Source of the DNA: Clusia tigrina
Lineage: Eukaryota > Arthropoda > Insecta > Diptera > Clusiidae
Reading direction: 5' to 3'
NCBI GenBank assembly: GCA_920105625.2
Contig: OV050032.1
Coordinates: 16,935,856 to 16,999,855, forward strand
DNA: 64,000 bases
Part shown: positions 54,741 to 64,000 of the stretch, piece by piece
Position numbering within the stretch: the stretch's first letter is position 1
How the letters are laid out: each line of letters opens with the position of its first letter
The notes under the pieces: model-generated
What the model was told of the DNA's origin: nothing
Seen by the model: the letters and a program-made list of their open reading frames with translations, nothing else
The model's database searches: none
Program-made: the position numbers and the translations under genes

Positions 54741-57345
54741 AGGGAGGTATGTCATGTACTGCGACCTAAAATATCTATTGTACACCCCTCTGCTAATATA
54801 GGATAACCCTATAGAAACTCATCCATCTTTGTTATCCTTAGAAATACTAGGATATCAGCTGGATATAAGCATTGCTATTTCATTACCTGGTATCAAATAT
54901 GATCCCAGGCTTTTGTATCTGCTGTGCATCAGTGCTCCACAGCTGCCTAATATGTGCTCTGGCGACTCGGTTTCCTCGTCGCAGAATCTGCACAATGAAC
55001 TTGAAACGATTCCTAAGTTGCTTAGGTGTCCCTTGAGCTTACAGTGACCAGTCAAAAGCCCGGTCAGTATTCTTAACCTGTTTTTGGGCAAGTCAATGCA
55101 AAATTTGAATCTTTTGCAGTTGTAGTTGCCCAAAAGTAGTTTTGATTGTCTTAGCCCAATATGACTTGCAAAAAGTTCCTGCCTTTTTTGCCTTTCTTGT
55201 TCCCTAAGTACTTCTTGCCATACTCCTCAGCCTATGCCACAGTAAGGTTCTGGGCCTATCATTGCCATGGAGGCTCCTTTTCTGGCAAGTTCGTCCGCGT
55301 GTTCATTGCCCCGGATACCCATGTGGCCAGGGACCCAGCATAAACTAACCTTGTTGTACTTTCCCAACTGATTTAATTTCTGTAGACAGTCCCATACTAG
55401 CTTAGAGTTCACTTCATATGAGCTTAATGCTCGAATGGCCGCTTGACTGTCAGAAAGTATGGCTATTTTCCGTCTTTTATAGCCTCTGTTTAGATTAAAC
55501 TGCGCGCATCTTTCGATGGCGAGAATCTCTGCTTGGAAAATACTTGGATATTTACCCATTTGCTCGGAGTATTTGGTTCTAGGTCCAAATACCCCCGCTC
55601 CAGTACCACTATCGGTTTTTGGCCCATCCGTATACCACATGATCGTATGTTCCTTAAAGGAGTACGCAGCGTTTAAATTGCTCCATTCCTTCTTGTAACT
55701 TAGTTTTACCACAAAGTGTTTCTCAAAATCAAATTTCTTACTAGTCTTGTCCTGTGGCTAATCTAGAAGAGAGTTATTGAGCGGGTCTCTCAGGTTCCAT
55801 AGCCCTTTGTATGCCCCGGACCTTGTCTTATCTCCCGACATCCTAATTAAAGTACCTATTGCCATTTTCCGTACAACCAAGATTACCTCTAGCGCTGCTG
55901 TAGGACAGGTTCTCATTGCCCCGGTTATACCTATGCACGCTAGTCTTTGAATTTTTGCCAACTCCATTTGCGTTGACTGAAGTTCAGTTCTATTATGCCA
56001 TGCGATTGCTCCGTATGTCACTATTGGACGAACCATCATTGTGTACATCCAGTATAAGATACTGGGTTTGCAGCCCCATGTTTTGCCCGCCAGTCTTCTG
56101 CACATCATTAGAGCACGCTTGGCCTTTAATGAAATCATTTCAACATGAGCTTTTCATGTTAATTTGCTGTCTAGAGTTACCCCTAGATACTTAGTTTCGG
56201 CTTTCACCCAGCAGTTGAATGTCTTTCCATCTCGGAAGCTGCCTTTTCCTGGTAAATGGAACGATTGTGGTTTTGGTAGGATTTATTTTCAATTCTACCG
56301 ACCTGCACCATTGTCCAACAATACTTAAACCTCTTTGAATAATATCGCAGAGGGTTTCTTCAAATTTGCCTCTAGCTATTAAGACGATGTCGTCAGCATA
56401 GCCCTGGCAGTCAATGCCCGCCTCGGACAATTTCGTTAATAGTTCGTCAACAACTAAGCTCCACATAAGAGGCGAGAGAACCCCTCCTTGTGGGCAGCCT
56501 CTAGTTGTGGTGATAGTTATTGTTTCGCCTCCAGCAGATGTCTCTGCCATTCTGGTATGAAGAACTTCTTCCATTCAGTTTGATGTCATTGAGTTTACTC
56601 CTCTTATATCTAATGCCCTTTTTACTACATCATATGACGTATTATCGAAGGCTCCTTCTATGTCAAGGAATGCGCAAATAGCTATTTCCCTGTCCTCAAG
56701 TGTTTTTTGAATTAGATCTACTAGACTTTTAAGAGCGGTCTCTGTCGATCTGCCCGCTCTGTAAGCATGCTGATTGGGGTGCAATGGCACCTGCTCTAAG
56801 ACTCCGCATATTATATAGTTATCCACAACATTTTCAAGTGTTTTTAACATAAAAGATGTCAGGCTTATCGGTCTGAACGACTTAGGATGGGCGGTGTCTT
56901 TTTTCCCCACTTTGGGTATGAACACCACCTTTGCCCTTCTCCAAGCTGTCGGTATGTACCCAAGAGCTAGACTATTTCGGTAGATATTTATCAAAAACGG
57001 CAGTGATTCCTATATGCCCTTTTGTAACAGAGCCGGGAAAATACCATCCGTACCTGGAGACTTGAATGGTTGAAAGGTACTTAAGGCCCAATCTATTCTT
57101 GCCGCAGATACAATATCTGCCGAAACTCTTCTGATATCCGAGTTGGGATTGGGATTGCTTGGCCTATACCTCGATCCATTGTTCATTACTGCCACACATT
57201 CTGGGAAGTGTGTCATTAGTAGTAGCTCTGCCCTTTCACCGTCGTTCGTGGTATAGCTGCCATCTTCCTTCCTTAGGGACATTGTTATGTCCGGTCCAGC
57301 CTTTGCCAAAGTTGAATGGTTAGAAATAAGAATTGTCCTTAAATC
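54712..57345 (-). mobile_element. LINE copy B, 5'-truncated (RT + RNase H + Cys/His tail)
   Basis: The longest copy here. On the minus strand: FQPFKSPGTDGIFPALL, FRPISLTSFMLKTLENVVD, AICAFLDIEGAFDNTS, TRGCPQGGVLSPLMWSLVVDEL, YADDIVLIARGKFEETL, a thumb with GKTWGCKPSILYWMYT, RNase H (YTDGPKTDSG, AEILAIE, SDSQAAIRAL, WVPGHMGIRGNEHADELA), then LTGHCKLKGHL and CRFCDEETESPEHILGSC. Stops at about 57010, 56575, 56190 and 55758 and several frame changes show it is dead. The 3' end carries CAATAGAT...AGGTCGCAGT followed by an (ATTAC)n tail. The endonuclease is missing. Confidence 0.9.
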
Positions 57346-57636
57346 AGAAATCAGCTGAGTTCTATATACTGGTATATCTGAAAATCAAAGTCAAGTAATG
57401 GTGGTAAAAATTTCACAATTAATCCATTGTGACCATGGCGAGACTGAAATCATCAACAGCAATCTTTCATATTAGGGACTCTGTTTGCCTGCAATAATAA
57501 AGAAACTATTTATAAATACCTCAGATGCTGAAGGAGCTTCAGACGTTACTTCAGACTGAATCGAGGAGTTAAACCAAAATGAAATTTCGTTTCCACACCA
57601 TTGGATGAAACTCGGCAAACGCAAATCGTGGACTAG
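57346..57636. other. Short spacer
   Basis: Lies between LINE copy B and the 24-bp minisatellite. Nothing recognised. Confidence 0.3.
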
Positions 57637-57637
57637 G

Positions 57638-57917
57638 AGATAGAACTAGAACTACATAGAGAAAAAGAACTAGAACTAGATAAAGAAAAATAACTAGAAC
57701 TAGAGAGAGAAAAATAACTAGAACTAGAGAGAGAAAAAGAACTAGAACTAGAGAGAGAAAAATAACTAGAACTAGAGAGAGAAAAATAACTAGAACTAGA
57801 GAGAGAAAAAGAACTAGAACTAGAGAGAGAAAAAGAACTAGAGAGAAAAAAATAACTGGAGAGAGAAAAAGAACTAGAACTAGAGAGAGAAAAATAACTA
57901 GAACTAGAGAGAGAAAT
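57638..57917. repeat. 24-bp minisatellite
   Basis: About 11 units of ACTAGAACTAGAGAGAGAAA + AATA, some shortened by multiples of 6 to 8 bases. The unit is a multiple of three, so the minus strand reads as Ser/Phe/Tyr/Leu-rich 8-residue repeats without stops. There is no evidence that it is translated. Confidence 0.95.
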
Positions 57918-58009
57918 CGGATAACGGCCATGCCTACTTCCCATATATACAAATATCGACTTCTTCATGGTATAATGATAAAATGTTGCAGTGATGTAAA
58001 ATAGACCGA

Positions 58010-58410
58010 TACCAGACTGTATGCAGAATCTTTATGATCATTTTACTGCCACGCCGATCTTCGAAGGATCTCTGGGGTTATGTGCGTCTGGGGAGAGTAT
58101 CGAATCAGATGGAACAACGAGCTGTATGATCTATACGCCGACATAGGTATAGTGTTGGGTAGGGTATGATGTGGGAATGGATGAAAGTGCTTCAGCCAAA
58201 AAGTGTTTGAATCGATATCACCGGGTGGGCGGCGCAGTAGGGGAATACCACCATTACGAAGGAAGGACCAAGTTCAGGAAGACCTGGCTGCACTCGGAGT
58301 TTCCAACTGGTGTCAACAGAGGCACTTAGCAGAGACGACTGGCGAAGGCAAATAACTGGGCAATGATCAAAACTGTTTGTCTGCCAATTATGATGATGAT
58401 GATGATATAT
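58010..58410 (+). mobile_element. RTE-like LINE 3' fragment with (GAT)n tail
   Basis: The three plus-strand frames together give RRVSN-like and RWNNELYDLYADI, then MDESA.AKK, GRRSRGIPPLRRKDQVQEDLAALGVSNW, the typical C-terminal end of RTE-like reverse transcriptases (often annotated as craniofacial development protein 2-like). At least three frame changes break it. It ends in (ATG)n at about 58391-58406. Confidence 0.65.
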
Positions 58411-58489
58411 ATTTATATACATACTTACATAATGATTATATATTTATATAGATATTATAAGTAACATAAAAATTGACACGCCCACTTTA

Positions 58490-58815
58490 GAGTACATTTG
58501 AAGTATGCTATTTAGTAGATAGATAGATATATTTAAGGGTGTTATACACTGCGACCTGAAAGATCTATTGTGATGCCCATATTTATTTAAAAGAGGAGGA
58601 TAGTCTCATCTATAGATCTTCTGTCAGGTAAATTTTCGACAGGAATTAATATATTTTGGAGGAATCAAGTTGAGGGATCTTGCTCATATCTAAGATATAT
58701 TCTCCTAAACACCCGAATCTTGTGTGCTAATGGTCTGCAGTCTGTGATCAGGTGCAGTGAGGTTTCGTCACTGTCTCCACAGAATCGACAGATGGCATCT
58801 GAATATATACATGCT
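58490..58815 (-). mobile_element. LINE copy C, 3' terminal fragment
   Basis: Minus strand: AICRFCGDSDETSLHLITDCRPLAHKIRVF, matching the Cys/His tail of copies A and B, then the shared 3' motif CAATAGATCTTTCAGGTCGCAGTG and an (ATCT)n tail (58515-58530). Only the last 300 bp or so of the element are present. Confidence 0.8.
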
Positions 58816-60282
58816 ATTTAGTAAGCTATATTTTCTCTGCTCCCATATAATGAGCATGCTTTTCGCTGAAATGTTTTAATTTTCTTGTGGAAAAGTAAAC
58901 ATCACCGACCCATTCACATATTTGTTCCATTTTTATGATTGTTTGGTACTCATGGTAATTTCTTCCGTTCCGAATTTTTTTAAAATGATGATCACTATTC
59001 TAATTTACACCATACTTAATTATGTTTGAGTACTTGCAATGGACAAATTTAGAATCAAGTACTTGTGTTTAAGATGCTATTATAGCGCACAAGGATTCTT
59101 GCTTGGATTAGAAATATGTGTAGCCTTCGTAACCCTTATATTTAGTGTCCGTATTCTATTGTCGTAGGTGGTGCAGAAACCTTCACATATATCACAATCC
59201 AGTTATATTTATTAATGGTATTTACGAGCATTTCCAGTTATTTATTTGTGACACTTGAATATATCATAGAAGGATGTAGCCCTTCGATTCATATAGTTTT
59301 AACCGAAGGATGGATCTTTGAACGACACATCAAGAATTAGACAGAAATTCCTTGATATTCTATGTGATCAGTGTAATTATCCCAACAGCCAAACAATCAT
59401 AAAAGTTATTATACGAGTAGATTATAGAGAAATACGGAAAAGCGGGTTTTAAGGCTTGTTTCAATGGAATTCCAACAAAAAAAAAATTGTTCGGAGTAAT
59501 TTCATTTTGGACTCATTTCATTGCATCCCTTGAAATTTCGATTCAATTACATTGAAGTTACTGCCAATATTCAAGCTGACTCTGCAAGTCGGGGCACCCA
59601 GTGGTGCCAGCGTGCGTTTTCTCTAAATGTACAGTTTCCATCGAAAGCCGAAACGGATCCGGTTATCAGCTTGGATACACATGAACGGTCAATTGGGGAC
59701 CCAACGCCGGTGATTACGTCAAATGTTGACATGAAAATTTAAATTTGAATTTTAATTGAATTGTTAAGTGGTGTGTTTCGAAGTCAAAGTCAAAGTCAAG
59801 GGCACTTATACGTGTGTGAGTGTTGGTCCGATGCGTGCCTGAGAGGGCGCTCATACAACTGTGAAGAAGCCCTACTGAAACAGTTTCACTAATTCTGCGG
59901 TTCTTTTGTACAGGCATGACGCGTTGGCTCTTATATAACCATTAAGCACGGAACATGTTTTTGGGCGCTCGCACTGTTTAAAATATTCGGATTCGTAAAT
60001 AAAACATGCTAATTTCATATTTAAGCCAACTAGATGCTAATGAGAATAAAAACAGAAATCAAACGTAAACCAAATTAAGAAAGAACTCACGAACCGGTCT
60101 CGACAGAACATACCAGACTCAACAATCCGCAGCATAGCAGAGCACAGTTTTATTGCCGCAAATGCTTGTATTTTCCTTAAGATTAGAAACTAAAAAAAAA
60201 ACATAAGAAGAGTGAAAAAACGAATCAAACAAACAAATCAATTCCTTGACTCCCATACACTGAGTGACGTCACAAGCCGTTT
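58816..60282. other. Intergenic, no gene seen
   Basis: AT-rich spacer. It includes the likely 3'UTR of the minus-strand secreted-protein gene in its last part. Confidence 0.4.
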
Positions 60283-61392
60283 TTAAAAGTTGAAGCTCAG
60301 ACTGGGCTTGGTGTATTGATAGCCGTCGTCTCGATGAACCGCATGTTTGCCATGTGGAGCGGGAGCGACATGAGAGGCGTGCTTTTCGCCCGCCTGGCTG
60401 GAGGGGCGCTTGGAAATAGCGCTGGGCACATAGATCACTTCGGGGGCATTCGCGCTGAGCTGATAGTCCACGTTGTCGTGGTCACGTCTGCTGAGCTTGT
60501 CCCTAATGCCGTTCGGTTTCTCTGTGGATTTGTGCTGATGCTTCCTCTGATTGTGTTGCTGTTGTGGGCGTTGGTGCGGTGCAGAGTTGGCCTGGTGTTT
60601 GGTCTCTGAGTGGTGTTGATTGGTCCTGTGGGTGGACACTTTCGGTGAATGGGTGTGGTCGCCGGTGTGTTTCGCATTGTGCTCATAATTGTGCCCACTG
60701 TGCTCCCTGCTGGGCTTAGCCACTTGATAATTGTCCTTATGCTGGTGCACCGTACTATGGTGGTGCTCCTTCTGTGTGTGCGGCACTGCTGGTGGGACAG
60801 TCACCGTACTATGGTGGTGCTCCTTCTGTGTGTACGGCACTGCTGGTGGGATAGTCACCGTACTATGGTGGTGTTCCTTCTGTGTGTGCGGCACTGCTGG
60901 CGGGACACTCACCGCCACAGCCGTACTGCCAGATGCTATTAAGCGAATGGGATTTGGAGAGTTGCTGAACAGCGCCGTCCCGGGTCCTTCCAGTTGGAAG
61001 TTTCCGGCATTGTTATAGGCCGGCGTGAAGAGCCCTTGCTTGGGCGCCTCCAGTGGCAGATTGGCCACACTTATGTGCAGCGGACTGCGTGTCACGGTGA
61101 CCAACGCCGGCTCAGGCACTGCCTTCGGTTTGGAGAGGGTGTAGTGCGCACTTTTCCGTGTTGTGTGTTGCTGGTGCAACGTGGTGGCATGTTGGTAATG
61201 CGGCGCCGTACGCCCATCCAGCTGTGTTGGCACATACGCGGGTTTCGCATAGTTGTAGCCTCCAAGTGGCACGCCAGCGGCAGCAGCAAACTGAGTGGCG
61301 GCGATCAAAGCGAGCAGAGCAGCCGCGAGTGTGCAACATTTGGGCAAACTTGCAGATATTGCCTTAAGTGGACTGTGGTGGGTTGAAACCAT
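60283..61392 (-). CDS. Secreted His-rich repeat protein
   Basis: I do not recognise the gene. A single exon of 369 codons with a clear N-terminal signal peptide (CTLAAALLALIAATQFAAAAG). Near the N-terminus is GGYNYAKPAY and the C-terminus is GYQYTKPSLSFNF; such G-Y-x-Y-x-x-P motifs are frequent in insect cuticular and extracellular proteins. Residues about 160-220 hold three 18-residue repeats (VPPAVPHTQKEHHHSTVT). The following part is rich in His, Gln, Asn and Lys. A TATA box lies 104 nt upstream of the ATG. A structural protein of cuticle or extracellular matrix is the most likely role, inferred only from composition. Confidence 0.8.
   Translation of the reverse strand: MVSTHHSPLKAISASLPKCCTLAAALLALIAATQFAAAAGVPLGGYNYAKPAYVPTQLDGRTAPHYQHATTLHQQHTTRKSAHYTLSKPKAVPEPALVTVTRSPLHISVANLPLEAPKQGLFTPAYNNAGNFQLEGPGTALFSNSPNPIRLIASGSTAVAVSVPPAVPHTQKEHHHSTVTIPPAVPYTQKEHHHSTVTVPPAVPHTQKEHHHSTVHQHKDNYQVAKPSREHSGHNYEHNAKHTGDHTHSPKVSTHRTNQHHSETKHQANSAPHQRPQQQHNQRKHQHKSTEKPNGIRDKLSRRDHDNVDYQLSANAPEVIYVPSAISKRPSSQAGEKHASHVAPAPHGKHAVHRDDGYQYTKPSLSFNF
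60740..60915 (-). repeat. 54-bp in-frame tandem repeat within the His-rich gene
   Basis: Three copies of about 54 bp encoding 18 residues each, differing at only a few bases, which indicates recent expansion or homogenisation. Confidence 0.95.
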
Positions 61393-61495
61393 GTTCTCTC
61401 TATTTTGTATCTCTTATGTATATATTTGTGTCCCGAACACACCGTCCCGTGTACATCTGAATTTGGAATGTTCCCGTGATTGCATGCAATTCACA

Positions 61496-61503
61496 TTTTT
61501 ATA
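61496..61503 (-). promoter_or_regulatory. TATA box of the His-rich secreted-protein gene
   Basis: TATAAAAA on the minus strand, about 104 nt upstream of the start codon. This would leave a 5'UTR of roughly 70-75 nt. No other TATA box was as clear near any gene here. Confidence 0.6.
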
Positions 61504-64000
61504 CAAGTTTAGAAATTGTTCAATTGCAGCAATTTTTTCAGTGCTCGTTTTTACGCTTTTCGGGGCAATCCAAAAACTTGTTCGTGAAGAATATCAAAAA
61601 AATATGCGACTTGGGTTTGCTTCTTGTGTTGAATGTTGTCATTTGTCCCGCGAAGCGAAGTGGTTTATCCTAGCCGCTCAACACTGTCTGATTTACTTAG
61701 TCGCATTGCGAATAAGTAAACAAATGGAACCGGTGTCTATTTGTGCGGCGATGCCATCATCACCAGCAGTTGGCATGATTTCACTCGGCATAGACGACTT
61801 TCGAGTGCTTATATTCAGTGTTGTTGCATCGTGGCATCCTTGCAACACCAGGTGCTATGAGTGCAATTGCTGCCAATCGGTGGCATGTACTCGTAATTGG
61901 CACTCGCTTGTTTGTCTTTTCCAAGTCTGTCAAAGTGAGTGGACAGTAAAAATTCACTCCTCAGAGGGCAGTCAGCAAGTCAATCTTTTATGGAATTCCA
62001 AAATTTTTAAGCGAATTCCAATAGGTCATCCGTTGGTCTTGTAGAGGGAGCTGCTATGCTGGCTGTCCACATTCTCACTGTCAGTGCCAACTGGCGGTAC
62101 GTTCCCATCTATTATTGCTCGCATTCTACTTGTAATAAATTTTGGATTTTTATGTGTTTTTTGCTAAGCTCCATTGAGACTTCGCTTTCTCAGCGGTATT
62201 GCTTCAAGTGAAACATGTGAAACGATAATTAAATGCTTCTTGTTTGTTCTTAACTGATTTAGCGAACTGAATTGAAGGCGTCTGCTGTGAAACAAAACGC
62301 CCGTTCACACGGTCGAATAAGTGATAATGCTGCACACCCTAAAAGTAGGCTTGTTCTGTGTGAAGTGCAATAGTCGAAGTTTCCATTGCACAGATCCATC
62401 TCTAATTGTGTGAAATGATCGTCTACTTCTGGGTTGCCACATTATATTCTGCAAGACCTATGAATGGTCTTTCGGTTTAGAATATAAAGGCGTGGCTGAA
62501 TTCGCAACGAAACAAAAGTAATTAAACATTTTTTATATGCATTTTTATGAAAATGGAGCAGACCTCCGGCCTCTGTCACGATCCAAGGCAGCCACTTCTG
62601 CTACCCGGCCAACAGTGGATGCGCTCCGGCGTTGACTACGCACTCTTCCGAATGGTACTGAGTGCTACGCAGTTGATCGCACAACCATGAAGCACGGAAA
62701 TTGCCATATCAATATTTTTATTAGCAAAAGCAAACATTTTTTTCAAATTTTTGCAGTTATTATTATTTCAAAATTAATTTTTATATTTCTATGTTTCATA
62801 ATTTGATTTTAAGTGCATTTGAAATTCTCTCAAGCACCTCTGCTGAAGTGATACGTAATTTGCACAGCTTCAGCAACGCCTCGCACATTAGAAATCTATG
62901 ATATTTGAATAGTTACTCGTAATCTGAGAGGCTACCGCTGTGCTTGGCCTGGGGTTCGAAAGGCGCCAGCTGCCACTTGAAGCGTTAAGTCGATGCTTGA
63001 AGGCGAACTCGCTGAAGCTGAGACTGACGGCAACAGCCAAACACGCCAGTCCTGATCTGTACTCAGGTACTCGTCTGCCAATTGAATTTGTCAAGCAGCG
63101 CTTGGCATGCCGCATTTGCCGACCCGCTTAGCTGGATGAAGGCAAGCGGCCGGCGAACCACTCTGCTTAAGTGGCATTTGGTGATGTATCGGGGAGCAGT
63201 GCGACTAATTAGCATCTAATTTCACGGATTTGCTCATTTGCCCAGCACAATGGAATGCGTTGACTCATGCTACTCCTAATCGGAGAAGCTGCAGCTGTGA
63301 CCTTTTGTCGCAGTTAATCAAATGCAGGTCTCCCTCCTGTCACGCTCGGTACACACAACCTATTACCATCATCTAAATGAGTAGCTCTGCACATGCTTAT
63401 CAACGGAATTTGTCTCTTTTTGTTTTCGTATTATGTTTGTAACCTTGAAATTATTAAAATGAAATTTATCACCTCATGTCGTGCGAAGCTAAGAGTACAA
63501 GTTAGGTAAAGCTGTGAGTATAAACAGCTTAGAGGAAGGTACTCTACACGATTCCGTTGCATATGCGGTACTTTGAAAAGTGGCCTTTCCGCCAAATAAG
63601 CCAACTTGATTTGCACCAGCGGCACCTCGACAGTCTTCTATTCAATCAGGAAACTTAAATCGCATTCAAAAACTAAATAGAATCAGTTGAAAAAATCCAT
63701 TTATCCTACTTTCTGAGACTATTACCAAATTATTCGTATTCATTTCACGTCATGATCGCTTTACTTTTATCGCCCATTTCTCTGAAGCGACGAGATTGAT
63801 ATATGCTGTTAAGTGTAGGGCATCTCAGAGTCGGTGTAATATTTAAATTTGTTTATTTACGAGGACTCAATTGGAGTGCCACATTCCCCGATTTGTGCTT
63901 ACATCTTTTGGTATGGTTTTTTTCCTGGAATTTTCATGATGATATTATGTAATCCCTACCAGAGTTATTCTTGGTTGTAGGCTGTCGCAAAATAATGCGC
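61504..64000. other. Non-coding right end
   Basis: Upstream DNA of the His-rich gene and beyond. The only long frame (plus strand to 62044) is discussed as a finding. No supported gene from 62045 to the window end. Confidence 0.4.

Noticed and set aside
57569..57968. Two minus-strand frames of Leu/Val and Ser/Tyr repeats
   Set aside because: The 24-bp minisatellite unit is divisible by three, so frames stay open without being coding.

Overview
The window is nuclear DNA of a higher fly (Diptera, Schizophora), most probably a tephritid-type fruit fly. The intron-split genes match Drosophila families, introns range from 55 nt to about 1.7 kb, the intergenic DNA is AT-rich with many short TACATATGTA-type palindromes, and decayed non-LTR retrotransposons are common. 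I cannot name the species.

Left part (1-28 kb): four recognisable conserved genes. A partial roquin gene lies on the minus strand (RING and CCCH zinc fingers; its 3' end runs off the window start). A complete four-exon Agpat-type lysophosphatidate acyltransferase is on the minus strand (9881-11246). A two-exon visgun/endolyn (CD164-like) sialomucin is on the plus strand (16081-18347). A two-exon Pym/wibg exon-junction-complex partner is on the minus strand (27431-28151). The visgun intron carries, on the opposite strand, a possible two-exon 80-codon gene with a well-formed 59-nt intron. A broken RNase H fragment of a retrotransposon lies at about 21.66-22.14 kb. Long spacers are AT-rich and otherwise mostly featureless.

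Middle part (28-42 kb): a tRNA-like (Pol III A/B box) sequence next to an (ATT)n tract, a 55-bp minisatellite, a secreted Pro/Gln-rich protein gene ending in a Kazal-like domain (minus strand, 33261-35531), a 200-bp (AT)n tract, a perfect hairpin, a TTC-rich tract, and a 93-bp tandem repeat.

Right part (42-59 kb): a retrotransposon graveyard. At least three fragments belong to one LINE family with RNase H (46.4-48.35 kb plus; 54.7-57.3 kb minus; 58.5-58.8 kb minus). They share a terminal 3' motif but carry different microsatellite tails. A related decayed LINE (43.0-44.9 kb), a Jockey-type fragment with an internal duplication, an RNase H fragment, an RTE-like tail and a 24-bp minisatellite fill much of the rest.

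Far right (59-64 kb): one single-exon secreted His-rich protein gene with 18-residue repeats and a TATA box (60283-61392, minus), then non-coding DNA.

The host genes do not form a pathway together: roquin and Pym act on mRNA, Agpat on phospholipid synthesis, visgun in the endolysosomal membrane, and the two secreted proteins outside the cell. No operon-like organisation is expected or seen.
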